Source: Desulfovibrio sp. JC010 (GTDB lineage: Bacteria; Desulfobacterota; Desulfovibrionia; Desulfovibrionales; Desulfovibrionaceae). Taken from it: a stretch of DNA of 64,000 nt. Of this stretch, positions 26,663-35,445 are shown piece after piece. The position numbers were made by a program, and so were the translations under genes. The DNA is taken from positions 124,001 through 188,000 of the forward strand of contig NZ_VOIQ01000002.1 of the NCBI RefSeq assembly GCF_010470675.1, written 5' to 3'. The stretch's first letter is position 1. Each line of letters begins with the position of its first letter. Below the pieces are notes generated by a model, which worked only from the letters and a program-made list of their open reading frames with translations, had not been told where the DNA came from and searched no databases.

Positions 26663-28837
26663 TTAAAACAACTTTTTAATCGCTCCGCCAAGTTCCTGAA
26701 CAGGATTCTTCTTGGATTCCTCGCCGGAACCAACTTTTTTCTTGCCGCTGAAAGTATTGCCGATGCCTTCCAGTACATCACCCACACCCTCGATCACACT
26801 GCCCGCAACCTTGAAACCGGACTTAGCCAGAATAGCTGCGAAACGGGGCAGATCAACCATGACTGATGGGTCAGCGACATCACCTTTAATGGTCATGGGC
26901 ACGGTCAGCCCCACAAGATCCTTCATACCTTTGCCGCCCTGCCCTTCAAGAGTTCCGACCACTTTGGTATCCAGAGCATAATCAATCTTCATGGTATTCA
27001 GGTTCAGCTGTCCTGCTCCGGCGGCCCGCAGCAACGGGGATTTAAGCAGCAGGTCGCGGTTATCGGCAATGCCGTTCTTGATGTTAGCAGTGGCGGAAAC
27101 CTCTCCGAATTCAGTACGCTTATTATCCCGCTTGCCGAACGCCCCTCCGGTCAGGATGGAGAATGCATCACCCGCAAGATAGAGCAGGTCAAAACCGGAC
27201 ACATAACCGTTCAGCACCTTGAAGCCAAGCTTGCCGTTCAGGTTTGCGTATACGGTCTTCATGTCGTTACCACGGGTTTTCAGCCCGGTATTAAAACTCA
27301 TCATTCCGGAGAACTTGTCTTCCCCGGTCATCTGCTGCGAAAGATTCGCACCGTCCAGCCCGGTAAGTCCGGCTGTCACGGACATGACCGGAGTCTTGCC
27401 GCGCACATCAACCACAGCAGAAGAAGTGAAGGCACCCTTTGCAACATTAAAGGAAGCGGGCTTTACGGTCAGCACCCCATCTTTGGCCCGGGCACGGCCC
27501 ACTACATCAGTGATGCTGGCTTTCTTGGCGATAAGCTGCTTGATATTCAGGTCCGCCTTAAGGGTCAGCTTGCGCAGCAGTTCAACCGGAAGCAGCCCTT
27601 CCTTGCTTTTTTCCGCCTTAGCTTCAGCTCCCTTTTCTTTTTTCGGTTCGGCCTTTTCCTCACCTGCAGGAGGCAGGTAATTATCCACATTAATCTTATC
27701 AATGCCCAGTTGGGCCACAATGTTCGGGCGGTCCGGATTGGCAAAGGAGAACAGCCCCTTGATGGTTGTTTCGTCCAGATTAACCTGTAGATCCTTCACT
27801 TCAACAGACTTGAAACTACCGGCGTAATTGAAGTTCAACCCAACGGAAGTAAGTGCTTTGCTGTCCGCTGTTTTGAGTCCCATACCCATATTATCCAGAG
27901 TTTCCTTTAAATTGAATCCGGGAACATTCAGGTCCCCGGAAAAATTCATGGACTTGGAATTCAAGCCGCCTGCTGCAAGAGAGCCTTCCGCCTTCATGCC
28001 GTAGGCTTCCAGCACCAGCCCGGCAACATCAGCTGCACCCTTAATCATATCTACAGCTGCGTCACCGGAAAGCTTGACCTGTCCTTTACCGCCGGGAACA
28101 GCTTTACCCGTGGCATCCACAACAACACTTAAACCTTTAACGCCGATCTGCTTGAAATCAGCGGAAAGCGAAGCCTTACCGGACGTATTGATATCCGCCT
28201 TGATTTCAGGCTTGGTGGAAGAAAGTGCAACATGCACCTTGAAATCAAAAGGACTGCCCGGTGCAAAACCGTCAACCATTATATCGCAGTCATCCACGGC
28301 CTGACGCACATTCTCCTGCCGGTCATCCCAGACCACACGGGCATCCTGAATATTTACCCCGCCCACGGAAAGATTCAGTTGCGATTTGCCGGATGATGAA
28401 GCTTTATCTTCTTTCTGCTCATTCTTTTGCTTATCGCCAGCCAGATCATCCCAGTTGGTGACGCCTTTTTTATTGCGCATTAAAAACAGCTGCAATCCGG
28501 CAACATCCACATTGCCGAGTTCAACCTTGCCGGTAATCAAAGGCAGCAATCTGAGGCTGACCTCTGCCGATTTCAGGCTGAACATATCTTTCTCGGAAAA
28601 TCCCGGAGCATTGGAAAGGGATATTCCCCCGGTCCGGACCCCTATCCAGGGAAAGACCGAAAGCTCCAAATCGCCTTCAAAACCCAGCTCACGCCCGGTT
28701 TTATCGCGCACAGCATCCGCTATTTCGCCTTTGTAATCGTTGGGGTTAATCAGAATCACGGCCAGAACCATTGCCACGCCCACAATCAGGACCAGCCCGG
28801 CCACAGATGCAACTATCAATTTTACAGCTTTACTCAT
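26663..28837 (-). CDS. AsmA family protein
   Basis: 724 residues from ATG 28837 (GGAGAG 7 bases upstream; a TTG two codons earlier is less likely). One N-terminal TM (about 8-30) anchors a long periplasmic beta-rich body. The N-terminal AsmA motif DYKGEIADAVRDKTGRELG and the C-terminal AsmA domain are present. The latter includes LDYALDTKVVGTLEGQGG-like repeats (here MKIDYALDTKVVGTLEGQG) and GLTVPMTIKGDVADP. A lysine/glutamate linker sits near residue 410. AsmA-like proteins are bridge-type lipid transporters between inner and outer membranes. Monocistronic. Confidence 0.9.
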   Translation of the reverse strand: MSKAVKLIVASVAGLVLIVGVAMVLAVILINPNDYKGEIADAVRDKTGRELGFEGDLELSVFPWIGVRTGGISLSNAPGFSEKDMFSLKSAEVSLRLLPLITGKVELGNVDVAGLQLFLMRNKKGVTNWDDLAGDKQKNEQKEDKASSSGKSQLNLSVGGVNIQDARVVWDDRQENVRQAVDDCDIMVDGFAPGSPFDFKVHVALSSTKPEIKADINTSGKASLSADFKQIGVKGLSVVVDATGKAVPGGKGQVKLSGDAAVDMIKGAADVAGLVLEAYGMKAEGSLAAGGLNSKSMNFSGDLNVPGFNLKETLDNMGMGLKTADSKALTSVGLNFNYAGSFKSVEVKDLQVNLDETTIKGLFSFANPDRPNIVAQLGIDKINVDNYLPPAGEEKAEPKKEKGAEAKAEKSKEGLLPVELLRKLTLKADLNIKQLIAKKASITDVVGRARAKDGVLTVKPASFNVAKGAFTSSAVVDVRGKTPVMSVTAGLTGLDGANLSQQMTGEDKFSGMMSFNTGLKTRGNDMKTVYANLNGKLGFKVLNGYVSGFDLLYLAGDAFSILTGGAFGKRDNKRTEFGEVSATANIKNGIADNRDLLLKSPLLRAAGAGQLNLNTMKIDYALDTKVVGTLEGQGGKGMKDLVGLTVPMTIKGDVADPSVMVDLPRFAAILAKSGFKVAGSVIEGVGDVLEGIGNTFSGKKKVGSGEESKKNPVQELGGAIKKLF

Positions 28838-29015
28838 TCTCAAACTCTCCGTTTAGAGTCGGCTATGTATAGCGTTTATAAAAAACAGCTCATTTATTGC
28901 TAAATACATATCTTAAATATATCTTCTCAGCAGGAAAAATCAAATCATTAAATTGAAAAAACACTTTACTCAATAAGCATTTGCCAAGAGCCTTAGAATC
29001 AGGCAAACAATCTCC

Positions 29016-29807
29016 ATGAAAAACAAGTGGCATCTCCTTCTGGCGAGTCTTATCGCCTACGCATTATACCTGATTACAATGGTCAAGCTTCCGGGCCTGC
29101 TGGACAGCCTCATAGATTCCAGCTGGCCTCAAATGATCGGGCACAGGTTTGCCCGCAGAATGCGCGACACGCCCCTGCTCTATTTCTGCTTTGGACATAT
29201 GGCAGTTTTCGGGGCAATAATACCGCTCATTATCGCCAAAAAATTCGACCTCAAGCCACACAGGAAGGTCCCCAAAGCCATACTCTGGCCGAGCATTGCC
29301 GTGCTCATCGGAGCATTTTTGTTTTACGCCCACTATCAGGGTTTTCTGCCGAATATGCTAAACCCGGACCCGGACCCGGCTTACATGACCGAGGCTTTAT
29401 TTTACATCTTTCCCCTTTCTCTGGGCCTGTGCGTATATTCCTGCTTCCTGCTGCCGCGTTCAATCATGCATCTGCTGGATCAGAATAAATATTCACCGAT
29501 CCTTGAAGCCCTTATCGCAGGCGGAACCATGCTTATTTCATGGAAGGTCTACACCATGAACCCGCACATTGTGCCGGAGAAAATATTCTGGACCGGGATC
29601 GCCATTGCCGCTGCCGGGGCACTGTCACGCTCATTCTACCTCTCATTCATATCCTGCTTTGCCACTCTCTACGGGGCCTCCATGGTTATTCCTGTTTTCC
29701 ACAAAATACCATGGGAACCCATGCTGCCCGGCTTCATCGGCGCATTCGTCCCGTTCTGCCTCTATCTCCATTCACGGGACACCCGGAAATTTCCCATGCA
29801 AAAATAA
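29016..29807 (+). CDS. Polytopic membrane protein of unknown function
   Basis: The 263 residues have about eight predicted TM helices (near 4-24, 58-78, 88-106, 124-146, 163-180, 188-206, 207-226 and 236-252). I do not recognise a family. Charged stretches HRFARRMRDT and RKVPK fall in loops. Two proline-rich loops (NPDPDPAYM and VIPVFHKIPWEPM) are the only distinctive sequences. The ribosome site is weak. It stands alone between AsmA and a MerR gene. Confidence 0.6.
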   Translation: MKNKWHLLLASLIAYALYLITMVKLPGLLDSLIDSSWPQMIGHRFARRMRDTPLLYFCFGHMAVFGAIIPLIIAKKFDLKPHRKVPKAILWPSIAVLIGAFLFYAHYQGFLPNMLNPDPDPAYMTEALFYIFPLSLGLCVYSCFLLPRSIMHLLDQNKYSPILEALIAGGTMLISWKVYTMNPHIVPEKIFWTGIAIAAAGALSRSFYLSFISCFATLYGASMVIPVFHKIPWEPMLPGFIGAFVPFCLYLHSRDTRKFPMQK

Positions 29808-29822
29808 AAAATCTCCAAAGCA

Positions 29823-29865
29823 AAAAAGGGGAAGAATCGCTATCAACGATCCTTCCCCTTTTCTT
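29823..29865. terminator. Bidirectional terminator between the membrane protein and MerR genes
   Basis: AAAAGGGGAAGAATCG (from 29824) pairs with CGATCCTTCCCCTTTT (to about 29862) with one bulge, and there are A/T tracts on both sides. Confidence 0.8.
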
Positions 29866-29881
29866 TTACCGAAAAATATTA

Positions 29882-30286
29882 TCAGCCCAGTAAATCCTTA
29901 ATCTCCAGCAGATCTTTATGGATTTCCTTTAAAAGAGTCCGGTCCGGACCGGAATCTGACCTGTCATGACTGAACAGCGGCAACTGCGACAGAGCCTCGG
30001 ATGCCGGAGCAGCGGTTTCCTGCGGAGCCTCAGCAAATTCATCTTCCGGGGAATCAAGACGTTTGCGGGCACCCTCAATGGTCAATCCCTCATCATGCAA
30101 AAGAGTCTTGATCCGGCTGATCAGCGTAATGTGCTCTTCATTATACAACCGCTGCCCGGACGGGGTACGGATCGGCTCCAGCTGCTCAAACTCGCCCTCC
30201 CAAAACCGCAACACGTACGATTTCAGGCCCACAAGCTTGGCCGCCTGCCCGATCTTATAAATTTTTTCTTCGCTCTGCCCACTCAT
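29882..30286 (-). CDS. MerR-family transcriptional regulator
   Basis: The 134 residues carry an N-terminal MerR winged helix (YKIGQAAKLVGLKSYVLRFWEGEF, then RLYNEEHITLISRIKTLLHDEGLTIEGAR). A short, probably disordered C-terminal region contains a TAAPASEAL stretch and a final amphipathic helix. There is no cysteine effector motif. This CarA/LitR-like or MlrA-like compact form is widespread in Desulfovibrio, frequently beside translation genes and tRNAs; the target is unknown. Confidence 0.85.
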   Translation of the reverse strand: MSGQSEEKIYKIGQAAKLVGLKSYVLRFWEGEFEQLEPIRTPSGQRLYNEEHITLISRIKTLLHDEGLTIEGARKRLDSPEDEFAEAPQETAAPASEALSQLPLFSHDRSDSGPDRTLLKEIHKDLLEIKDLLG

Positions 30287-30472
30287 AGAAAACCTTAGTA
30301 TCAGAGAGCAATCCCTTAGAAAAGCCTAAACAGGCAAATATCTTCCCGATAACAGTAAAATTATCCCGGATCAGCGTATTAAATCCCCCCTTACGCAACA
30401 CCCCGTTTTCAATCCAACCAACTGATTATTATGAAAAAGAAAGAGTATCATGCAAAAACCTGAAAAAACTGC

Positions 30473-30501
30473 TTGACAGCAAAGTCCCTCTCACGTAGTA
30501 A
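30473..30501 (+). promoter_or_regulatory. Promoter of tRNA-Val
   Basis: Perfect -35 TTGACA (30473-30478), exact 17-base spacer and -10 TAGTAA (30496-30501), 36 bases before the mature tRNA 5' end. Confidence 0.8.
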
Positions 30502-30536
30502 CACTCTTCGTCGACAACGAGTCGGCACAAAAAAGT

Positions 30537-30611
30537 AGGAGCGTAGCTCAGGGGTAGAGCACTTGCTTGACATGCAAGGGGTCAGCAGTTCAAAGCTGCT
30601 CGTTCCTACCA
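30537..30611 (+). tRNA. tRNA-Val (GAC anticodon)
   Basis: The 75-base cloverleaf folds completely. The acceptor AGGAGCG pairs with CGTTCCT (one G-U), the D arm GCTC/GAGC holds, and the anticodon stem CTTGC/GCAAG holds loop TTGACAT with anticodon GAC. The T stem AGCAG/CTGCT and an encoded CCA complete it. It is preceded by a strong promoter and followed by its own terminator. Its 3' half is duplicated at 33733, marking it as an integration site. Confidence 0.95.
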
Positions 30612-30661
30612 GAGAATTCAAGGACTTACGATGCAAATCGTGAGTCCTTTTTTCGTTGGGT
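30564..30661. repeat. attL-like repeat: tRNA-Val 3' half plus terminator
   Basis: About 98 bases from the anticodon loop through the tRNA terminator recur at 33733-33831 with three substitutions and one inserted base. Such tRNA 3'-end duplications are what tyrosine integrases leave at the edges of integrated islands. Confidence 0.85.
30621..30653 (+). terminator. Terminator of tRNA-Val
   Basis: AGGACTTACGA (30621-30631) pairs with TCGTGAGTCCT (30638-30648, one G-U), loop TGCAAA, then TTTTTT. Confidence 0.85.
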
Positions 30662-30677
30662 CAACATAAGGGTCAAC
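30658..30677. repeat. Two GGGTCAAC repeats at the left island edge
   Basis: GGGTCAAC occurs at 30658-30665 and 30670-30677, 12 bases apart, right inside the left boundary. The same word recurs at the right end (33609, 33623, 33634 and inverted at 33678). They could be integrase arm-type binding sites. Confidence 0.55.
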
Positions 30678-30798
30678 ATTTTTCAGAGATATTGTATGAA
30701 CTTGTGTGGTTTTACAGTGATCTGTAGTTATTTGTTTGGCATCTTGCCTTGCTGACAAGCGGTATCCCACATATTTTAAGTAAAAATTGTGCTCAAAA

Positions 30799-30826
30799 AA
30801 AGCCAGCCTCCGAGGAGACTGGCTTT
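30799..30826 (-). terminator. Terminator of the Rhs/immunity operon
   Basis: AAAGCCAG (30799-30806) pairs with CTGGCTTT (30819-30826); the minus-strand continuation is T-rich. It lies just after the stop of the candidate immunity gene. Confidence 0.8.
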
Positions 30827-30830
30827 GAAT

Positions 30831-31454
30831 TTATTCTTCAACCAATATAGATATAATCTTATTCGGTCCGGGCGACAAATTTCTTCTGCGAATGATACCT
30901 AGTCCAGATGCTAACACATACGATTGTGCATAGTGAAGACCATCAAAGTCATGTGAATATTTGACGCGAACAACTTTCCGTAACTTCCCAAGTATAACCT
31001 CCTCCCCTTCCTTGACAATAGCGTAGTCTGTTTTCACCTTGCCCTCTGGAGATCTCGAAAACTGCGCCCACCTTCTGTCGACAAAATCGACGAGAATATT
31101 TTCTTCACCTTTGAAAGAAATACTCTCAAGGACGAGTTTACCATCTTTTGCCTGCAACTTATAGTTATTAACTATGTCAGCCTCACCCATAATCATTTTC
31201 GCTATCTCAGGAGGAAAACCTTTAGGCGCAGTATCCTTCTTGGGAAGTCTTGTCCTTTCTTCAATATAGTAAGTTCCAGAATCGGAAATAAAGGTACACG
31301 TTTTCTTGGTAATCCCGCCTCCGTTCGAATGCCGTATAACTATAGTTTCGCCAAGACTAGGGCCAAGAAAAACATCCGCACTGAGATTCTCCGCATGCAA
31401 TTCACAGCACGCGAACATAAAAACAAAAACCACAAGTAAAAATTCACGAATCAT
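30831..31454 (-). CDS. Secreted hypothetical protein, candidate Rhs immunity protein
   Basis: The 207-residue protein begins with a signal peptide (IREFLLVVFVFMFACCELHA) and is otherwise beta-strand-like with no recognised domain. The ATG at 31454 has a GGTGGGGG ribosome site and lies inside the last codons of the Rhs gene (11-base overlap), so translation is coupled. In Rhs/CDI loci the gene directly after the toxin tip normally encodes the cognate immunity protein; a periplasmic location would imply a toxin acting there. This is inference; no homologue is recognised. Confidence 0.55.
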   Translation of the reverse strand: MIREFLLVVFVFMFACCELHAENLSADVFLGPSLGETIVIRHSNGGGITKKTCTFISDSGTYYIEERTRLPKKDTAPKGFPPEIAKMIMGEADIVNNYKLQAKDGKLVLESISFKGEENILVDFVDRRWAQFSRSPEGKVKTDYAIVKEGEEVILGKLRKVVRVKYSHDFDGLHYAQSYVLASGLGIIRRRNLSPGPNKIISILVEE

Positions 31455-33420
31455 ATCCCCCACCTATCGTCTGTCCTGTCCACGGATTTGTAGCCCACCA
31501 CGAATCTCCATTTTCAACCCCATAATTTGAATTTGCCCTATGCGCAGTACCACCCCTTACTTCCGTCTTGGTGATAGTCCTTGTTTCAAAATTTGAATAC
31601 AAAAGTTCAATGTTTCCTTCCATCATTCTGAAATGTTTTACTGTCCTACTCTCTTCAACACGAATTTTTCTTCTCCACGTCACGCCAACGGTAGTTGCTC
31701 CAGGAGGAAAAACAGGTTGTGACATTGTCGCTGGTCCATTGCCCAATCTTTTTGTTTCTTCCCATTTGGTGAACTCGTCCCAAGTTTGACACTCAACTTG
31801 CTCACACCTACAATTGGGATGTGGCCTCTCCATAGTTGGTGTTTCAAAAACATTATTATTTTTTGCTAAACAATCTTTACAAGCTCCTTCGCGAGCCTTC
31901 CAGATATACCACATCTTCACATTATGCCTGTGGGGCATGGTCCCCCAAATCCCACCAGCTTCCAACCCCAAAGGATCATGAAAATTAATCGGGTCATCCA
32001 GACAATACCCGTAAACATCCACATCACCACCGCCATACCCAAGCGGGTCTTGGGCAGTAAAACGTCCAATCTCAGGATCATACTCGCGGAAACTGAAATG
32101 AACCAACCCGGTATCTTTATCAGTAAGCCCGGATGCAAAACCTAGCGGCAGATAAAACCGCTCGTTTGTATCAACTAATATATTTCCAAACGAATCATAG
32201 ATAATTCGCTTTAGCTCATTTCCCTGATCATCAGCAACCATAAAAACTGATCCGACCTGATCAACTGCCAGATAAAACATCTTACCTTCGGATGTCATAA
32301 CTATCTGACCGGACTCTTCATCACGGGTAAAAGTAATTTTATTCTTACCCGTTCCGTCAGTGATTGACTCAAGGGTCTTGAAATCTTTCCACTTATATTT
32401 TTCGACGACCTCACCGTTAATTTTCTTAGCAATGCGCACACCACGTTTATCACAAACGTATTCGATAATCCGGCCATCAGGCAGTACAACCTTATGCAAC
32501 TGCCCGTTGGACAGGTATTCGTATTTCGTAATCCTATTCTTAACCTTCTTCTCAGCCAGACTTCCATAAGCGTTGTATGTGTATGTGGTATCACCAGCCT
32601 GCAGCAGACGAAGCTTATCATCATACTCGTAGTGGATGCGCTCAGAATGCAATGTTTCAGAAACTAATCGCTCGCCCCGCTCTCCGTACTGGTACTACTC
32701 AACAAGGCGATCACCCTCCCAAACCTTATTCAGCCTCCCGTCTGCATCGTATCCATATTGGAGGTGAAGATCATTCGGCTCAAACGCAAGCAACCTCTCA
32801 ACTATGCGCCACTTTTCATCACGAGCAGTAGCCAGAATGGTGAAGGGATTATCAGCTCCGGGAACGTTAAAAGCGACGGTGCGAACCTTTTCATCAGGAT
32901 CGACTTCAATACCTTCCTCGGCAAGTTCATCATGGATACTCTCTCCGGTTCCAGTTTGCGCATAAGGATGCTGAACTTGTTGGCTTTTCTGTATTTGATC
33001 ACAATGCTCAACAAAATCAGCTCGAACAGCATCCATTTCGGCAAGAACATCTCTGCCGTATTCAGTCTTTGCCAAATCCTGTGCCAACGGTAAATTGCGA
33101 TTCTCCCGAATAAACCGCGCATGGCACAGCCGCTTGATACGGAAAGACTGCTCCTTTGCAGATTCATACTCACGCTGATTTTGATCCCACCGAGCCTGAA
33201 TGTCCGGCTTACGCATGGTAGGATAAAGGATATCGCCAGTTTCAAATTCCGAAAGATCGCGCTTCGGCTCAACCAGCTCCTCACCAGTTCTGCGATCAAC
33301 GATTTTCCAGAGTTTTTCAATCTGCATTTCCGCTGGTTCAGTTTCACCGTACAAGACCAGCCCGGTTGTAAGTTCACTACGGGGTCTAAGCTCCATCCGA
33401 TAATTGCTGAAAGAGTTCAT
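31444..33420 (-). pseudogene. Rhs (YD-repeat) protein with variable C-terminal toxin tip, interrupted by one in-frame TAG
   Basis: From ATG 33420 (GGAGGAAAG upstream) the frame runs 241 codons to a TAG at 32697-32695, then continues in the same frame for about 417 codons to 31444. YD repeats such as YGYDADGRL, and the Rhs core DSFGNILVDTN...GLVHFSFREYDPEIGRFTAQDPLG, end at DPLGLE; a unique 170-residue tip follows. The tip holds CKDC and HPNCRC, reminiscent of phage Mu gpF-type modules. A single point change would explain the TAG, so this is a recently broken gene, a two-part gene or a base-call error. The gene is much shorter than full-length Rhs (over 1,000 residues). Confidence 0.75.
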
Positions 33421-33515
33421 TCTTTCCTCCAGTTTTTAAGGTTGTTGGGGGGTACCCTGAATCCTTATGATCCAAAGCACCTCTCCCTTTTGACCTCAAA
33501 AATTAAACGGCAAAA

Positions 33516-33543
33516 CGGACCTGAGTCAGGTAACTCAGGTCCG
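33516..33543 (-). terminator. Perfect hairpin upstream of the Rhs gene
   Basis: CGGACCTGAGT (33516-33526) pairs perfectly with ACTCAGGTCCG (33533-33543), and TTTTGC follows on the minus strand. It could end a transcript entering the Rhs gene. The segment ACTCAGGTCCGCCTT recurs exactly at 36981-36995 at the 5' junction of the orphan Rhs module. Confidence 0.6.
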
Positions 33544-33608
33544 CCTTGAAAAAAATGAACTATTTAAAATCGTCTCCCCCCCACGAGCCTCAGAATCATC
33601 AAAAAACT

Positions 33609-33685
33609 GGGTCAACCGGGACGGTCAACCGATGGTCAACCAAAGGGTATAACACTCCCATAACATCACTGGTTTATGTTGACCC
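33609..33685. repeat. GGTCAAC repeat cluster at the right island edge
   Basis: GGGTCAAC at 33609-33616, GGTCAAC at 33623-33629 and 33634-33640, and the inverted GTTGACCC at 33678-33685. This matches the pair at 30658-30677. The rest of the 33421-33732 interval contains no credible gene. Confidence 0.55.
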
Positions 33686-33732
33686 TCTAGAAAAAAGATG
33701 AATCAATACAAAGCACTAAGACCATTAATCTG

Positions 33733-33831
33733 TGCTTGACATGCAAGGGGTCAGCAGTTCAAAACTGCTCGTTCATACCAGAGAATTCAAGGACTTACGA
33801 TGAAAATCGTGAGTCCTTTTTTCGTTTGGGT
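33733..33831. repeat. attR-like repeat with truncated tRNA-Val pseudogene
   Basis: Copy of tRNA-Val from the anticodon loop to CCA (33733-33781) plus its terminator. It lacks the 5' half and carries substitutions in the T-loop region and in the acceptor (CGTTCAT instead of CGTTCCT), so it cannot make a tRNA. It marks the right end of the Rhs island. The following bases to 34099 hold only the AT-rich promoter region of the symporter gene. Confidence 0.85.
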
Positions 33832-34099
33832 AACCAGTCGGGGAACCATTGCGGTTCCCCACCAGATTTTGCCATCCGGAAGGATAAAAATATATTACAT
33901 TCGATTACATAGTCCGTTTTCGGCATCATCGGACAAACGGCGTGTTGGCCGCAAACTTGCGAAGATTACCAAGAGCTGCTATCACACCCTACACTTTTCC
34001 GGATTTCTCTTAAAATCCCACATATTTTTTCGATAAACGAAATTTTGTTTATCTGAAAATTCTTTTTGAGCACATTCTTAACCAACATCAGGAGGGAAG

Positions 34100-35386
34100 A
34101 TGTTTTCTTGGTACTTTAAAAGCAACCTGTTGATTCGAATCATTATCGGTCTTGTACTGGGCGCAATTGCCGGTATTATTATGGGACCAGAGGCCAAAAT
34201 ATTCTCACCGCTGGGAGATATATTGGTCCGCTCCCTGAAAATGATCGTAATGCCTGTAATCGTCTCCACCATTATTGTGGGTGCAGGCAGCGTTAAACCC
34301 AGTCAGCTCGGCAAGGTCGGCGCAAAATGCATGGCCTTTTACATGATCACCACCGGGTTCGCGGTTGCCATCGGCCTCTTTTTCGGAAACATCCTCCAGC
34401 CCGGCAACGGTCTTCAACTGGCAGCAGAAGGTGCCACCCTCAAAGTAGCAGCCCCAAAGGCAACATCCTTTCTCGATATCCTGATCAACATCATTCCCAA
34501 GAACCCCTTTGCGGCAATCACCACCGGGGATGTGCTTTCCACTATCTTCTTCTGCATCATCACCGGGATTGCCATCTCCATCCTGCGCCACAGTGAAGAC
34601 GGACGCATCAAGAATGCCGGGGACTCCCTGTTCTATCTCTTCGAAGGTCTTGCTGAAGTAATGTACCTGATCATCAACTGGGTGCTGCAGTATGTACCCA
34701 TCGGGGTCTTCGCGCTCATCGCCGTTGTTTTCGGTGCTCAGGGTTCCAAGGCTGCCGGACCGCTGGGTGTGGTTGTTATCGCCACCTACCTTGCATTCGC
34801 CTGCCACATCTTCCTCGTATACGGCGGCGGTCTACTGCTCTTCAGGGTAAACCCCATGACCTTCTTCAAAAAGGTCAAGACCGCATCCATTGCCGCATTC
34901 GTTACCCGCTCCAGCAGCGGCGTACTGCCCATCAGCATGGAAGTTGCTGACAAAGAACTGGGCGTGGACAAGAGCATCTACTCCTTCTCACTGCCGCTGG
35001 GCGCAACCATCAACATGGACGGCACCGCAATCTATCAGGGTGTCTGTGCCCTGTTCATCGGCTACGCCATCGGTGAACCCCTCACCGCCAGCCAGCAGAT
35101 CACCGTCATCGGGACCACTGTACTGGCCTCCCTCGGCACCGCAGGCATCCCCGGCGCAGGCGCAATCATGCTCATGATCGTGCTCAACTCCGTGGGTCTG
35201 GAAATCACAGCCGGATCCCCCACCGCGCTGGCCTATGCCATGATCTTCGGTATCGATGCCCTGCTCGACATGGGCCGCACCTGCACCAACGTTACCGGAG
35301 ACCTCGCCGTAACCTGCGCAGTAGCCAACAGCGAAAATGAAATCAATCAGGAATGCTGGGAAACCCGCGAGGCGACACAGCAGTAA
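34100..35386 (+). CDS. Sodium/proton:dicarboxylate (or glutamate) symporter, DAACS family
   Basis: 428-residue secondary transporter of the GltP/DctA family. There are multiple TM segments, the serine-rich hairpin TRSSSGVLPISMEVADKELG (about 271-290), and the substrate-binding PLGATINMDGTAIYQG (about 300-315). A glycine-rich hairpin GTAGIPGAGAIML and the NVTGD motif near the C-terminus also appear. It imports C4-dicarboxylates or acidic amino acids; motifs do not decide which. The strong AGGAGG supports the start. It lies between the two Rhs modules and ends at a strong terminator. Confidence 0.92.
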   Translation: MFSWYFKSNLLIRIIIGLVLGAIAGIIMGPEAKIFSPLGDILVRSLKMIVMPVIVSTIIVGAGSVKPSQLGKVGAKCMAFYMITTGFAVAIGLFFGNILQPGNGLQLAAEGATLKVAAPKATSFLDILINIIPKNPFAAITTGDVLSTIFFCIITGIAISILRHSEDGRIKNAGDSLFYLFEGLAEVMYLIINWVLQYVPIGVFALIAVVFGAQGSKAAGPLGVVVIATYLAFACHIFLVYGGGLLLFRVNPMTFFKKVKTASIAAFVTRSSSGVLPISMEVADKELGVDKSIYSFSLPLGATINMDGTAIYQGVCALFIGYAIGEPLTASQQITVIGTTVLASLGTAGIPGAGAIMLMIVLNSVGLEITAGSPTALAYAMIFGIDALLDMGRTCTNVTGDLAVTCAVANSENEINQECWETREATQQ

Positions 35387-35408
35387 GATTCTATTTAGCT
35401 ATAAAATT

Positions 35409-35437
35409 AGCCCCCGGACCGGAGTCCGGGGGCTTTT
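35409..35437 (+). terminator. Terminator of the symporter gene
   Basis: GCCCCCGGAC (35410-35419) pairs perfectly with GTCCGGGGGC (35424-35433), then TTTT. Confidence 0.88.
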
Positions 35438-35445
35438 AAGTTAAT

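Noticed and set aside
32692-32700. Pyrrolysine or programmed readthrough at the TAG inside the Rhs gene
   Set aside because: No PYLIS-like element, pylT or pylS is seen in the window, and the site lies in an ordinary YD repeat. A point mutation is simpler.
33800-34036. Small ORF immediately after the attR repeat
   Set aside because: It starts inside the duplicated tRNA terminator, has no ribosome site and no protein-like composition.
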